Source: Neorhizobium sp. SOG26 | GTDB lineage: Bacteria > Pseudomonadota > Alphaproteobacteria > Rhizobiales > Rhizobiaceae | Length of the DNA: 64,000 nt | Direction of reading: 5' to 3' | Assembly (NCBI RefSeq): GCF_003491345.1 | Contig: NZ_CP025512.1 | Span: 558,001-622,000, forward strand | In this document: positions 25,909 through 35,767 of the stretch, piece after piece | Layout of the letters: every line of letters starts with the position of its first letter | How positions within the stretch are numbered: position 1 is the first letter of the stretch | The notes under the pieces: model-generated | Told to the model about the DNA's origin: nothing | The model's input: the letters and a program-made list of their open reading frames with translations, nothing else | Database searches by the model: none | Made by a program: the position numbers and the translations under genes

Positions 25909-26806
25909 ACTGAACCAGTTCGCGCCTCGCGGTTTCGGTGATCTGCCGGGTGAGGGGGCTGAGCCGGTCCGCCGTCAGCCGGTTGATCTGCCAGAACAGC
26001 GGAATATCGAGCGGCGTCTTCGGGATCAATTCCACCAGCCGCCCGGCCTTGATGTGCTCGCGCACCAGCATGGCCGGGTTCATGCCCCAGCCCATGCCCA
26101 TCAGGCTTGCGTCCACGAAGGCCTGCGTCGACGGCAGCCAGTGGCTCGGATGGCGCATGGCTTGCCCGAACTGCTGCTTGATCCACTCCGCCTGCAATTG
26201 GTCCTTCTGGTTGAAGGTGAGCGACGGCGCGCTCGCCAGCGCTTCCGGCGTCACCCCCTCCGGGAAAAAGCGCTGCACGAACTCAGGGCTCGCCGTTGCG
26301 TGGTAACGCAGCGCGCCGAGTGCCGTCACCCGGCAGCCCTGGACGGCTTTGCCGAGGCTCGTCACCGCGGCCGTGACGCGCCCCTGCCGCAGCCATTCGG
26401 CCGTATGGTCCTGGTCGTCCACCGCCACATGCAGCATGAAGCCCGATGCCTTGGCATAGTCGGCAATCGCCGGCAGGAACCAGGTGCCGAGGCTGTCGGC
26501 ATTGGCGGCGATGTGCAGCGCCACCGGCCCCTTGTCCTCGTTCTCGTCGGCGAGTGCGGGCAGATGCGTCAGAAGCTCCGCCTCCAGCATACCGACATGC
26601 TCCATGTGCCGACAAAGCCACTCACCCTTTTCGGTCGCACGGCAAGGGGTGCCGCGCACCACCAGCACCACGCCCATCCGTTCCTCGAGCTGCTTGACGC
26701 GCTGGGAGATCGCCGATGGCGTAACGTTCAGCCGTGCGGCAGCCTTCTCGAAACTCCCGGTTTCGATCACGGCGGCAACGGCTCGGAGAGCAGGGTAGTC
26801 GAGCAT
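25886..26806 (-). CDS. argP: ArgP/LysG-type LysR transcriptional regulator
   Basis: A 306-residue LysR regulator. The N-terminal DNA-binding domain is YPALRAVAAVIETGSFEKAA then VTPSAISQRVKQLEE, followed by RGTPCRATEKGEWLCRH, which is characteristic of ArgP (IciA/LysG). ArgP activates export genes in response to lysine or arginine. It is divergent from a LysE/ArgO-type exporter, the classical partner, across a 90-nt gap that must hold the operator. Confidence 0.92.
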   Translation of the reverse strand: MLDYPALRAVAAVIETGSFEKAAARLNVTPSAISQRVKQLEERMGVVLVVRGTPCRATEKGEWLCRHMEHVGMLEAELLTHLPALADENEDKGPVALHIAANADSLGTWFLPAIADYAKASGFMLHVAVDDQDHTAEWLRQGRVTAAVTSLGKAVQGCRVTALGALRYHATASPEFVQRFFPEGVTPEALASAPSLTFNQKDQLQAEWIKQQFGQAMRHPSHWLPSTQAFVDASLMGMGWGMNPAMLVREHIKAGRLVELIPKTPLDIPLFWQINRLTADRLSPLTRQITETARRELVQSSPKIQP

Positions 26807-26896
26807 TAGCCAAGCTTAATTGCATGCAGCAGGTTTAACTACCCTAAAACGATGGAAGGACGTATCAGCACCGTCATTGGTGATGGTGGCGGGGCT

Positions 26897-27505
26897 ATGG
26901 ATCTTTCGACCTATCTTGCAGGCTTGAGCATGGGGCTCAGCCTGATCGTGGCGATCGGCGCGCAGAACGCCTTCGTGTTGCGGCAGGGGCTGCGGCGCGA
27001 ACACGTGTTTGCCGTCTGCCTCGCCTGCGCTCTCTCCGATGCCCTGCTCATCACGCTCGGCGTCAGCAGTTTCCGGCAGGTCACGGAGTTCCTGCCATGG
27101 CTCGATCCGGTGTTGCGTTATGGCGGCGCGACCTTCCTGCTCTGGTATGGCATCCGCAGCCTGCTGTCTGCCTACAAATCTTCGGAAGCGCTGGTGTTGG
27201 GCGAAGGGGCAGGGGCGAGCTTTCGCACCACGCTCCTTACTTGCCTGGCCTTCACCTGGCTCAACCCGCATGTCTATCTCGATACGGTGGTGCTGCTCGG
27301 CACGGTGTCGACGCAGTTTGCCGGCAGCCGCACCTCGTTTGCGGCGGGCGCAGTCACAGGTTCCTTCCTGTTCTTCTTTTCGCTGGGATATGGCGCGCAA
27401 TGGCTGCGGCCGCTGTTTGTCAGGCCCGCTGCCTGGCGGGTGCTGGAAACGCTGATCGGCCTGATGATGCTGGCGCTCGCCACCGGCCTTGTGGTGGAGC
27501 GCTAG
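26897..27505 (+). CDS. argO: LysE/ArgO-family lysine/arginine exporter
   Basis: A 202-residue inner-membrane exporter with six helices. The family signature LIVAIGAQNAFVLRQGLRRE follows the first helix, and FTWLNPHVYLDTVVLLG lies in the middle. ATG 26897 gives the usual N terminus; an ATG at 26852 adds 15 residues without family support. Together with the divergent argP it forms a basic amino acid overflow valve. It is only distantly related to the exporter at 13289. Confidence 0.92.
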   Translation: MDLSTYLAGLSMGLSLIVAIGAQNAFVLRQGLRREHVFAVCLACALSDALLITLGVSSFRQVTEFLPWLDPVLRYGGATFLLWYGIRSLLSAYKSSEALVLGEGAGASFRTTLLTCLAFTWLNPHVYLDTVVLLGTVSTQFAGSRTSFAAGAVTGSFLFFFSLGYGAQWLRPLFVRPAAWRVLETLIGLMMLALATGLVVER

Positions 27506-27512
27506 GCCACCG

Positions 27513-28187
27513 TTATTCCGCTGCCGCCTCGGCCGCGGCAATCCGGCTGTCCCAGCCAAGCAGCGCGACATCCGCGACCGCTTCCAGGTCCGCCTGACCA
27601 GCACCGTCGCGGGCCTGGATCGACATGCCGAACTGCACCGTCTGCACGAAACGTGCCAGCGCCTCGATATCCGTCGCGGCGGGGATCTCGCCATCCGCCA
27701 CCGCTTTTTCAAGACGCGCGCGGATGCGGTCGAACGTGACAGTGCGGGCGGCGCGCACCAGTTCGCCAAGCTCGCGATGCCCCTCGCTGCCGACAGACGA
27801 CAGGGTCACCATGCAGCCGGTCGGGATGTCGGCGGCGCCGCCGGTCAGGACTGCCGCAGAATCGGCAAGGAAAAAAGCAACCGCCTCGCGCGCCGTTCGT
27901 GCCGCAAAGAACCGCTGCCAGACCATTGCCTCGTAGCTTTGCTGGTAACAGCCGAGTGCTTCGGCATAAAGAGCCTCCTTGGAGCCGAAGGCGGCGTAGA
28001 GGCTGGGTGATCCGATACCCATGGCCTCGGTCAGGTCCGCCATCGAGGTCGCTTCGAAGCCCTTTTCCCAGAACACGCGGGTTGCCCGCTGCAGCGCCGC
28101 GTCGCGGTCGAACGCGCGCGGGCGTCCGCGCGGCCGGGATGGCGCGGGATGATCGGCTTCAGGCTTGTCCTTCGATTTCTGCATCAT
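27513..28187 (-). CDS. TetR/AcrR-family transcriptional regulator
   Basis: A 224-residue repressor. The N-terminal helix-turn-helix (about residues 25-70) has [20 protein letters not shown] then [20 protein letters not shown], and is followed by a ligand-binding helical domain. The N-terminal 24 residues are charged and Pro/Arg-rich. It is divergent from an SDR oxidoreductase, with direct repeats of CATTACA near both starts, so it probably represses that gene and itself. It ends 7 nt from the exporter gene in convergent orientation. Confidence 0.92.
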   Translation of the reverse strand: MMQKSKDKPEADHPAPSRPRGRPRAFDRDAALQRATRVFWEKGFEATSMADLTEAMGIGSPSLYAAFGSKEALYAEALGCYQQSYEAMVWQRFFAARTAREAVAFFLADSAAVLTGGAADIPTGCMVTLSSVGSEGHRELGELVRAARTVTFDRIRARLEKAVADGEIPAATDIEALARFVQTVQFGMSIQARDGAGQADLEAVADVALLGWDSRIAAAEAAAE

Positions 28188-28188
28188 T

Positions 28189-28306
28189 CATTACATAAGT
28201 CGCTCAACGGCTTACGACAACCACAAGGTGTTTCTGTGGCGATCGGCACATAAATACCTTGAACGGGCGCGCCGCCGTCCCCAGTTAATCTGTGTCGATC
28301 ATTACA
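28189..28306. promoter_or_regulatory. TetR/SDR divergent control region with repeated CATTACA
   Basis: CATTACA occurs at 28189-28195, just upstream of the tetR-type start, and again at 28300-28306, just upstream of the SDR start. A short inverted repeat CCACA/TGTGG (28221-28239) lies between them. The positions suit repressor binding at both promoters; no full TetR palindrome is obvious. Confidence 0.4.
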
Positions 28307-28319
28307 GAAAGGTTGTTCA

Positions 28320-29060
28320 ATGACCGAATTGTTGGGAAAACGCGCGCTTGTTACCGGTGGATCGCGCGGCATAGGCGCAGCCATCGCCCTGGCGCTGGCA
28401 GAAAAGGGTGCCGACGTGGCGATCACCTATGAACGTGCAGCCGATCGGGCAGCCGAGGTGGTGCGCGCCATCGAAGCGCAGGGGCGCAAGGGCCTCGCCA
28501 TACAGGCCGACAGCGCGGATCCGGCTGCGGTCAAACGCGCCGTCGATGAAGCTGCCGGCACACTGGGCGGGCTCGACATCCTCGTCAATAATGCCGCGAT
28601 TGCGCTGTATGATACGATCGAGAAGTTCAGTGTTGAGGAAATTGATGCGCTGCTGAAGGTGAACATTCGCGGGCCGATCCTCGCCTCGCAAGCCGCCATT
28701 CCGTATCTGAAAGCTGGCGGACGGGTCGTCAACATCGGCTCGGCCGGCGCCGACCGCATCGTCGGCGACACCGGCACGGTCTACTACATGACCAAGTCGG
28801 CTCTGCAATCCTTCACCCGCGGCATGGCGCGCGAGCTCGGGCCGCGTGACATCACCGTCAACCTGGTGCAGCCGGGGTCGACGGACACCGACATGAACCC
28901 GGCGAACGGCGAGTTTTCCGATTTCCAGCGCTCCCTGAGCCCGCTTGGGCGGTATGGCGAGCCAAAGGATGTCGCCGCAGCCGTCGCGTTTCTGGCCACG
29001 CCCGCCGCACGGCATATCACCGGAACGGTGCTGACGGTGGATGGCGGCCAGCTGACGTAA
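28320..29060 (+). CDS. Short-chain dehydrogenase/reductase (SDR)
   Basis: A 246-residue classical SDR. TGGSRGIG (residues 13-20) binds NAD(P), NNAA lies near residue 89, the catalytic Tyr/Lys pair is in YYMTKSALQ, and the C terminus is TGTVLTVDGG as in FabG-like enzymes. It reduces or oxidises a carbonyl or alcohol of unknown identity. It is likely controlled by the divergent TetR regulator. Confidence 0.92.
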   Translation: MTELLGKRALVTGGSRGIGAAIALALAEKGADVAITYERAADRAAEVVRAIEAQGRKGLAIQADSADPAAVKRAVDEAAGTLGGLDILVNNAAIALYDTIEKFSVEEIDALLKVNIRGPILASQAAIPYLKAGGRVVNIGSAGADRIVGDTGTVYYMTKSALQSFTRGMARELGPRDITVNLVQPGSTDTDMNPANGEFSDFQRSLSPLGRYGEPKDVAAAVAFLATPAARHITGTVLTVDGGQLT

Positions 29061-29081
29061 AACCCGCCAAAAATGCGCATG

Positions 29082-29112
29082 AAAAAAGGGAGGGGCCGGT
29101 GGCTCCTCCCTT
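29082..29112 (-). terminator. Rho-independent terminator of msrB
   Basis: AAGGGAGG pairs with the CCTCCCTT segment, and on the minus strand the stem is followed by a run of T (29087-29082). It is 18 nt beyond the msrB stop codon, in the gap between the convergent SDR and msrB genes. Confidence 0.8.
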
Positions 29113-29130
29113 CGTGTGTCATGGGCGTGA

Positions 29131-29541
29131 TTACTTCAGCGGCTCGAACGTCATCGCATGGCCGTTGATGCAGTAGCGCAGGCCGGTCGGCGGCGGGCCG
29201 TCCGGAAATACGTGGCCAAGATGGCCGCCGCAATTGGCGCAGCGCACCTCGGTGCGGATCATCCCGTGGGTGGTGTCGCGATGTTCGGTCACCGCATCGG
29301 GCTTGGCGGGCTCGAAATAGCTCGGCCAGCCGCAGCCGGAGTCAAACTTGGTGTCGGAGATGAAAAGTTCCTCGCCGCAGCCGGCGCAGCGGTAAAGGCC
29401 CTTTTCCTTGCTGTTCCAGAACGGGCCGGTAAAGGCGCGCTCGGTGCCGGCCTGGCGCAGGATGCGATATTGCTCCGGCGAAAGCTCCTCACGCCACTCG
29501 GCATCAGACTTCTGGACTTTTGGGGTGACGACGTCGGACAT
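29131..29541 (-). CDS. msrB: Peptide-methionine (R)-S-oxide reductase
   Basis: A 136-residue MsrB. Zinc-binding pairs are in [10 protein letters not shown] and [14 protein letters not shown], and the catalytic Cys is in [11 protein letters not shown]. The substrate-recognition segment SGCGWPSYF is also present. It reduces methionine-R-sulfoxide in proteins using thioredoxin. It is a single-gene unit with a terminator downstream. Confidence 0.95.
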   Translation of the reverse strand: MSDVVTPKVQKSDAEWREELSPEQYRILRQAGTERAFTGPFWNSKEKGLYRCAGCGEELFISDTKFDSGCGWPSYFEPAKPDAVTEHRDTTHGMIRTEVRCANCGGHLGHVFPDGPPPTGLRYCINGHAMTFEPLK

Positions 29542-29708
29542 GGTCGATCCTTTCCTTTTCCTCCTAGATAGGTGTGCGAAAGCCTAAGGAAAAGGCGAGT
29601 TCCTGTGCGTTTTGACCGGTTTTGCTTGAGGCAAGTGATTCTTTCCCATAGAAAACCATTTCCTTCCGCCACCCAGGCGCCCAACGACAAAAAAACATGG
29701 GAGAGGAC

Positions 29709-32051
29709 ATGGCCGCCAATGCGCCGGCAGTGACTTTCATTGCGCTTTTCCTGCCGTTTCTGGCTGCGCTGCTTGCGCCGGTTCTCGTCCGGACGCTAGG
29801 TGCGAAGGCCGCCTGGCTCCTGGCGCTCGCGCCCGCCATGGCCTTCCTGCAGTTTGCGCGTTTCCTGCCGGAAGTGGCGGCCGGTGAAGTCGTGACCGGC
29901 GGTTATGTCTGGGTGCCGAGCTTCAATCTCTCCTTTTCCTGGTTCCTCGACGGCCTGTCGCTCACCTTCGCGCTGCTGATCACCGGCATCGGTGCGTTGA
30001 TCGTTGTTTACGCCGGCGGGTACCTCAAGGGCCATCCGCTGCAGGGGCGCTTCCTCGGTTTCATCCTCGCCTTCATGGGCGCAATGCTGGGCCTGGTGAT
30101 CTCCGACAGCTTCCTCATGCTGTTCGTGTTCTGGGAACTCACCTCGATCACCTCCTTCCTGATGATCGGATTCGATCATGAGCGCGAGGCCGCGCGCCGT
30201 GCCGCGCTGCAGGCACTTGTGGTTACCGGCGCAGGCGGCCTGTCGCTGCTCGCCGGCCTGATTTTCCTCTGGAATGTCACCGGTGTCACCCAGCTTTCGC
30301 TGCTCGTGCATGTGGGCGATGGCCTGCGCCAGAGCCCGTTCTATTTCGCGACCCTGCTTCTGGTGCTCGGCGGCGCCTTCACCAAGTCGGCGCAGTTCCC
30401 GTTCCATTTCTGGCTGCCGAACGCCATGGAAGCGCCGACGCCGGTCTCGGCCTATCTCCATTCGGCCACCATGGTGAAGGCAGGCGTTTATCTCCTCATG
30501 CGCCTCAATCCGGTGATGGGCGATACGCCGGCCTGGGAAATCCTGCTGCCCTTCTTTGGCGGCATCACGCTGATCAGCGGCACGATCCTTGGTTTGCGCC
30601 AGACGGACCTGAAGCTGATGCTCGCCTATACGACCATGGCCTCGCTCGGCCTGCTCGTCATGCTCACCGGCTTCGGCTCGACCTATGCGGTGGAAGCGGC
30701 GGTTCTGTATCTCGTGGCGCACAGCCTGTTCAAGGGCGCGCTCTTCATGGCGGTCGGCGCCATCGATCACGAGGCCGGCACGCGCGACGTGACGAAGCTT
30801 GGTGGGCTTCGCTCCGCCATGCCGATCACCTTTGCCGCCGCATTGCTCGCCGCCCTTTCCATGGGTGGCGTGCCGCTGTTCTTCGGCTTCCTCGCCAAGG
30901 AAGAGATCTATGCAGCGCTCGCCGCCGGCAATCCGCGGGCGGTCTTCTTCACCGCCATCGCTGTCGTCGGCAACGCGCTGATGTTCGCGCTCGCCTTCGC
31001 GGTGGGCCTCAAGCCCTTCCTCGGTCGCCACGTCGAAACACCGCGCCATGCCCATGAAGGTCCGGTCTCGTTGTGGCTCGGGCCGGTCGTGCTGGCGGGG
31101 CTCGGCCTGCTTGCCGGCATCTTCTCGGGCGTCGCGCATTTCTACATCTCCTCGCCGATGGCAAGCGCCGTCGTCGACGAGAAGGTCGTGATCGACATCT
31201 CCACCGTGCCGCATATCGGCATGCCGCTGCTGCTGTCGCTCGTCACCATCCTGCTCGGCCTGGCGATCTTCTGGCGGATGGACAAGGCCCGTGCCTGGGT
31301 CGTGCAGTTCGTCGATGCGCTCGGCATCGGTCCCGACCGCGGCTTTGATTATTTCGTGCGCGGGCTGGTGCGGATGTCGGCGGCGATTACCCGGTTCGTG
31401 CAGCCGGGCCGCTTGGAGCTTTATCTCACCGCCACCTTCATCCTGCTGGCGCTTGCCCTGCTGTTGCCGCTGATCCTCGCCGGCGAATGGCCGACGCTGC
31501 CGCCCTTGCCGGATCTGCTGCTGGTCCAGGAAGCGGCCTTCCTCATCATCGCGGCAATCGGCATCATCGCCGTGCTGCGTGCCAAGAACCGGCTGACGGC
31601 GATTGTTTCGCTCGGTGTCCAGGGTTTTGCGGTCGCGGTCATCTTCTTGCTTTTTGGCGCACCGGACCTTTCCTTCACCCAGTTCATGGTGGAAACGCTG
31701 TCCGTCGTCATCCTTGCGCTGGTCATGACCCGGCTGCAACTCTGGAGCCGAGACCACCGTCCGCTGCCGCAGAAACTGCTCGATTCGACGATCGCAATCG
31801 CCTGCGGCCTCGGCTTCACCCTGCTTCTCCTGAAGTCGTTGCAGACCCCGTTCGATACCGTGCTGTCCGACTTCTTCAACACCTATTCGAAGACCATCGC
31901 GCATGGCGCCAATGTCGTGAACGTCATCATTGTTGACTTCCGCGGCGTGGATACCCTGGGCGAGATTTCGGTGGTGATGATCACCGGACTTGCGGTGCTG
32001 GCGCTGATCCGCGTTCGCTCCAGGCGGGGCGCGAAGGAGGGCAAGCTATGA
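29709..32051 (+). CDS. mnhA: Monovalent cation/H+ antiporter subunit A (MrpA/MnhA, with D/E-like tail)
   Basis: A 780-residue protein with about 21 membrane helices. The first 500 residues match the NuoL-type proton-pump module: [52 protein letters not shown] and [10 protein letters not shown]. The C-terminal part (from about residue 560) carries the MbhD/MbhE-like region. ATG 29709 has GGAG six to seven bases upstream; ATG 29697 lacks a site. It is the first gene of a seven-gene operon that exchanges Na+ or K+ for protons; rhizobia use Pha/Mrp systems in pH and salt adaptation. Confidence 0.95.
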   Translation: MAANAPAVTFIALFLPFLAALLAPVLVRTLGAKAAWLLALAPAMAFLQFARFLPEVAAGEVVTGGYVWVPSFNLSFSWFLDGLSLTFALLITGIGALIVVYAGGYLKGHPLQGRFLGFILAFMGAMLGLVISDSFLMLFVFWELTSITSFLMIGFDHEREAARRAALQALVVTGAGGLSLLAGLIFLWNVTGVTQLSLLVHVGDGLRQSPFYFATLLLVLGGAFTKSAQFPFHFWLPNAMEAPTPVSAYLHSATMVKAGVYLLMRLNPVMGDTPAWEILLPFFGGITLISGTILGLRQTDLKLMLAYTTMASLGLLVMLTGFGSTYAVEAAVLYLVAHSLFKGALFMAVGAIDHEAGTRDVTKLGGLRSAMPITFAAALLAALSMGGVPLFFGFLAKEEIYAALAAGNPRAVFFTAIAVVGNALMFALAFAVGLKPFLGRHVETPRHAHEGPVSLWLGPVVLAGLGLLAGIFSGVAHFYISSPMASAVVDEKVVIDISTVPHIGMPLLLSLVTILLGLAIFWRMDKARAWVVQFVDALGIGPDRGFDYFVRGLVRMSAAITRFVQPGRLELYLTATFILLALALLLPLILAGEWPTLPPLPDLLLVQEAAFLIIAAIGIIAVLRAKNRLTAIVSLGVQGFAVAVIFLLFGAPDLSFTQFMVETLSVVILALVMTRLQLWSRDHRPLPQKLLDSTIAIACGLGFTLLLLKSLQTPFDTVLSDFFNTYSKTIAHGANVVNVIIVDFRGVDTLGEISVVMITGLAVLALIRVRSRRGAKEGKL

Positions 32052-32067
32052 GAAGGGGAGGCCGCCC

Positions 32068-32511
32068 ATGAACAGCCTGATCCTGCGCACCGTCGCACCG
32101 GTGCTCACCGCCCTGATGCTGCTCTTCTCGATCTTCGTGCTGCTGCGCGGGCATAACGAGCCCGGCGGCGGCTTCATCGGCGGACTGATCGCCGCATCGG
32201 CCTTGGGTGTCTATGGCATCGCCTTCGGCGTCACCGCCGTGCGCCGCGCCATCCGCTTCCATCCGATGGCGATTGCCGGCGCCGGCCTGATGCTCGCTGC
32301 CTTGTCGGGCCTCATCTCGATCTTCTTCCGCGTGCCCTTCATGACCGGGCTCTGGGTTTATCCGCAGATCCTCGGCGTCGAAGTGCCGCTTGCCACCGTC
32401 ATGTCCTTCGACATCGGCGTCTATCTTGTCGTTGTCGGCGCCATCGCCTCGATCGCGCTTGCGCTCGAACAGGAGCCGGGCCCGACAATCGGACCGGAGG
32501 AGAAACACTGA
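32068..32511 (+). CDS. mnhB: Na+/H+ antiporter subunit B
   Basis: A 147-residue membrane protein with four helices. Family features are [20 protein letters not shown] and the final [16 protein letters not shown]. It is an essential structural subunit of the Mrp complex. It starts 16 nt after mnhA, and its stop overlaps the mnhC start by one base (TGATG), indicating translational coupling. Confidence 0.95.
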   Translation: MNSLILRTVAPVLTALMLLFSIFVLLRGHNEPGGGFIGGLIAASALGVYGIAFGVTAVRRAIRFHPMAIAGAGLMLAALSGLISIFFRVPFMTGLWVYPQILGVEVPLATVMSFDIGVYLVVVGAIASIALALEQEPGPTIGPEEKH

Positions 32512-32888
32512 TGGAAACGCTGTTCGCCATCCTGATCGGCATGTTCTTTGCCGGCGCGGTTTACCTGATGCTGTCGAAATACACGGTGCGCATCCTGCTT
32601 GGCGTCGCGCTGCTCGGCAATGCGGTGAACCTTCTGCTGTTCACCTCCGGCCGCCTGACGCGCGAAGTGCCGCCGATCATTGCGGCCGGCGAGGACGTGC
32701 TGACATCGAGCGCGGCGAACCCGCTGCCGCAGGCGCTGATCCTCACTGCGATCGTCATCTCCTTTTCCTTCTTTGCCTTCCTCCTGGTGCTTACCTATCG
32801 CGCCTTCCAGGAACTGGGGACGGACGATACCGACGAGATGCGGCTTGCCGAACCGCGCAACGAACCGCTTCCGCCGATGGGGTACTGA
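32511..32888 (+). CDS. mnhC: Na+/H+ antiporter subunit C
   Basis: A 125-residue NuoK-like subunit with three helices. The features LLGVALLGNAVNLLLFT and DPLPQALILTAIVISFS-type text (here NPLPQALILTAIVISFSFFA) are typical, including the conserved membrane Glu/Leu-Gly-Asn segment. It starts on the last base of the mnhB stop codon and is followed 56 nt later by mnhD. Confidence 0.95.
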   Translation: METLFAILIGMFFAGAVYLMLSKYTVRILLGVALLGNAVNLLLFTSGRLTREVPPIIAAGEDVLTSSAANPLPQALILTAIVISFSFFAFLLVLTYRAFQELGTDDTDEMRLAEPRNEPLPPMGY

Positions 32889-32944
32889 CACATGACTGAG
32901 CTTTCCCTGCGTCGCGAAGGACGGATAAGCGGAGGTGCGGCCTG

Positions 32945-34510
32945 ATGGCATCTCCTGCCACCATCGATCTTTCCTCCGCGCTCGTGCTGACCCCGACGCC
33001 GACTGCCGACTGGCTGGTGGTGCTGCCGGTTGTGCTGATGATCACTGTCGGCGCCGCGCTGATGATGATCCGCAAGTCGGTGCGCTTGCACGGCTTCGTC
33101 GCGATCGGCGGGCTGACGCTTCTGGTGGTGCTGGACGCCGCACTCTTGTGGAAGGTTTCAACCGAAGGCCCGGTGACCATGGTCATGGGGCGCTGGCTGC
33201 CGCCCTTTGGCATTGCCTTCACCGCCGATCTCTTCGGCGCTGCCATGGCGCTTGCCGCGGCTGTGGTGGCGCTGGCGGTCGGCATCTATGCGCTGGTCGA
33301 TATCGAGGGGAGCGGGCGTCGCTACGGCTTCTTCCCATTCCTGATGCTGCTGATGGCGGGTGTTTCCGGCGCCTTCCTCACCGGCGATATCTTCAACCTT
33401 TACGTCTGGTTCGAGGTTCTGCTGATCTCGTCCTTCGGCCTGCTGATCCTCGGCTCGGAGCCGGAGCAGATCGACGGGGCGCTGAAATACGCCATCCTAA
33501 ACCTCGTCGCGACGACGCTGTTCCTCATCTCGGTCGGTTACCTCTACGCGATCTTCGGCACGCTCAACATGGCCGATATCGCCCGCAAGGCGGGGGAACT
33601 GCGCGACACCGCGCCGCTCGTCACGCTGACGACGCTGTTCATCCTCGCCTTCGGCATGAAGGCGGCGGCCTTCCCGGTCAATTTCTGGCTGCCGGCTTCC
33701 TACCACACGCCACGCATCGTCGTGTCGGCGCTGTTCGGCGGCCTGCTCACCAAGGTCGGCATCTACGCGCTGATCCGCGTCACCGTGATGCTGTTCCCGG
33801 TCGAGCGCGAGACGCTGAGCCTCATCCTTGCCGTCTCGGCGGTGCTGACGATGATGCTCGGTGCCATCGGTGCCCTGGCGCAGACCGACATCCGCCGGCT
33901 GATCGGTTACCTGGTGATCGCCGGCATCGGCAACATTCTCGCCGGTGTTTCGATCGGCACGCCGGCCGCCATCAGCGGCGCCATGCTCTATGCCCTGCAT
34001 TCCATGGTCACGATGACGGCGCTTTATGTCGTTGCCGGCCGCGCCGCCCATCTTGCCGGCTCCTGGTCGCTTGCTTCGCTTGGCGGGCTTTACCGGCAGG
34101 CGCCGTGGTTCTCGGCCGCCTCGCTGCTGCTCTTCCTCGCCGCCGCCGGCCTGCCGCCGCTTTCCGGCCTCTGGCCCAAGGTGGCGCTTCTGAAGGCCTC
34201 GCTCGATATCGGCGCCTGGTGGCTGGCCGCGGGCATCCTGCTCTCCGCCTTCCTGATCACGCTGTCCCTCGCGCGCGTCTTCCTGCTCGCCTATTGGCGC
34301 CCGCAGGCTGAAACGCCGCCCGCGCCGAAGGCCGCGCATGGCTGGCGCTCCGTTCTGCCGATCGGCGCCCTGACGGCGCTGGTCCTCTGGTTCGGCCTGT
34401 TGCCGGAGCCGCTTCTGGCGCTGAGCCAGGCCGCCGCCGACGGCCTTGCCGATCCGAGCGCCTATATCCTGTCGGTCTTTCCTGATGCCGTGCGAGGTGC
34501 CACGCCGTGA
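32945..34510 (+). CDS. mnhD: Na+/H+ antiporter subunit D
   Basis: A 521-residue NuoN/NuoM-like proton-channel subunit with about 14 helices. The features LYVWFEVLLISSFGLLILG (membrane Glu), FGMKAAAFPVNFWLPASYHTPRIVVSALFGGLLTKVG (split in the structure by the conserved Lys) and HSMVTMTALY are typical. GGAGGT lies about ten bases upstream of ATG 32945. Its stop overlaps the mnhE start as GTGA. Confidence 0.95.
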   Translation: MASPATIDLSSALVLTPTPTADWLVVLPVVLMITVGAALMMIRKSVRLHGFVAIGGLTLLVVLDAALLWKVSTEGPVTMVMGRWLPPFGIAFTADLFGAAMALAAAVVALAVGIYALVDIEGSGRRYGFFPFLMLLMAGVSGAFLTGDIFNLYVWFEVLLISSFGLLILGSEPEQIDGALKYAILNLVATTLFLISVGYLYAIFGTLNMADIARKAGELRDTAPLVTLTTLFILAFGMKAAAFPVNFWLPASYHTPRIVVSALFGGLLTKVGIYALIRVTVMLFPVERETLSLILAVSAVLTMMLGAIGALAQTDIRRLIGYLVIAGIGNILAGVSIGTPAAISGAMLYALHSMVTMTALYVVAGRAAHLAGSWSLASLGGLYRQAPWFSAASLLLFLAAAGLPPLSGLWPKVALLKASLDIGAWWLAAGILLSAFLITLSLARVFLLAYWRPQAETPPAPKAAHGWRSVLPIGALTALVLWFGLLPEPLLALSQAAADGLADPSAYILSVFPDAVRGATP

Positions 34511-34980
34511 TCACCTTCATCCTCACCCTTGTCTTCGGCCTCATCTGGGTCGTGGTCACCGGCAGCGCCACCGGCCATAACCTGCTGTTCGGCCTGGCGC
34601 TCGCCACGCTGGCGCTCTGGGTCGTCCGGCGGGAAATGAACGCCCACGGCTACTGGCCGCGTGTCGGAAAGTTCATCTCGCTCGTCGTGCTGTTCTTCCG
34701 TGAACTTGCCATGTCCGCCTGGAAGGTTGCAGTGCTTGTCACCCGCCGCCGCATGGACCTGAAGCCTGGCATTTTCGCCTTTCCGCTGACGGTGGACCGC
34801 GATTTCGAGATCACGCTGCTCGCCAACCTCATCACGCTGACGCCCGGCACCCTGTCGGTCGATGTCTCGGAGGACCGCAAGACGCTCTTCGTGCATGCGA
34901 TCGATTGCTCGGACATTGAAGGCGCCAAGCGCGACATCGCCGAAGGCTTCGAGCGCAAGATCATGGAGGCGTTCCGATGA
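34507..34980 (+). CDS. mnhE: Na+/H+ antiporter subunit E
   Basis: A 157-residue protein with two or three N-terminal helices and a soluble C-terminal domain. The features LLFGLALATLALWVV and ITLLANLITLTPGTLSVDVSEDRKTLFVHAID are diagnostic. It starts with GTG inside the mnhD stop and ends with an ATGA overlap onto mnhF. Confidence 0.94.
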   Translation: MITFILTLVFGLIWVVVTGSATGHNLLFGLALATLALWVVRREMNAHGYWPRVGKFISLVVLFFRELAMSAWKVAVLVTRRRMDLKPGIFAFPLTVDRDFEITLLANLITLTPGTLSVDVSEDRKTLFVHAIDCSDIEGAKRDIAEGFERKIMEAFR

Positions 34981-35405
34981 CCGCCGCCGCCTTCATCCTC
35001 GGCCTTGCCACCTGGCTCGGCTTCGTCATCCTCGGGCTTGCCTTCCTGCTCACGATCTGGCGGGTCATCCAGGGCCCGACGCTTGCAGACCGCGTCGTGG
35101 CGCTCGACATGCTGACCGGCATCGTCATCGGCTTCATTGCCCTGATCGCGATCCGCACCGGCTTCAACCTTTATATCGACATCGCCATCTCGCTTGGCCT
35201 TGTCGGCTTCCTGGCAACCGTTGCCTTCGCACGCTTCATCCTTTCGCGCGGCAGCGTGCCACGCTCGGCCGAAGGCGGGGTGGCTGAAACGGCCGAATCC
35301 CAAGCGGCCACCAGCGGCAAGAAGAAGCAGGCGCCAGCCCGCAAGGCAGCCGCAACAGGCAAGGTCGGTGCAGGCAAGGCAGCCACAGGAAAGGGACGCA
35401 AATGA
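34977..35405 (+). CDS. mnhF: Na+/H+ antiporter subunit F with an extended basic tail
   Basis: A 142-residue protein. Residues 1-90 are the three-helix MnhF core ([21 protein letters not shown], then [24 protein letters not shown]). The last ~50 residues are an Ala/Lys/Gly-rich tail ([20 protein letters not shown] text) that MnhF proteins usually lack, as they are about 90-110 residues long. The tail should be cytoplasmic, disordered and positively charged. It overlaps both neighbours by four bases. Confidence 0.92.
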   Translation: MTAAAFILGLATWLGFVILGLAFLLTIWRVIQGPTLADRVVALDMLTGIVIGFIALIAIRTGFNLYIDIAISLGLVGFLATVAFARFILSRGSVPRSAEGGVAETAESQAATSGKKKQAPARKAAATGKVGAGKAATGKGRK

Positions 35406-35767
35406 TCGAGCTCCTCGTTTCCATCGTCACCGCCTGCCTCATCCTGGCGGGCGCGGGCTTCGCGCTGGTCGCGGCGATCGGCCTCAACCGCTTCCCGGAA
35501 GTCTTCACCCGCATGCATGCCGCCTCCAAGGCGGGTACGGTCGGTTCCGGCCTGCTGCTCTTGGCCGTCGGCCTCCACGCAGGAGACCTCTCGACCTTTG
35601 CGCGAGCCATTGCCGGGTTTCTCTTCTTTGTATTGACGGCACCGGTATCTGCGCACCTCCTAGCAATGGCGGCCTACAAGGTAGGATATCGGCTCGGGGA
35701 TGATTCGATCTGTGACGAAATGAAGCGCTACAAATCGGGAATACAGTCCTCGTTGCGTCAGAAATAA
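35402..35767 (+). CDS. mnhG: Na+/H+ antiporter subunit G
   Basis: A 121-residue protein with three helices, the last gene of the operon. Family features are [22 protein letters not shown] and the final [21 protein letters not shown]. The start overlaps mnhF as ATGA. The C-terminal tail (about 25 polar residues) has lower GC than the core. Confidence 0.93.
   Translation: MIELLVSIVTACLILAGAGFALVAAIGLNRFPEVFTRMHAASKAGTVGSGLLLLAVGLHAGDLSTFARAIAGFLFFVLTAPVSAHLLAMAAYKVGYRLGDDSICDEMKRYKSGIQSSLRQK

Noticed and set aside
29796..31904. A 702-residue open frame on the minus strand opposite mnhA
   Set aside because: It mirrors the third-position GC bias of mnhA, is rich in Gln, His, Arg and Glu without domain structure, and has no credible ribosome-binding site.
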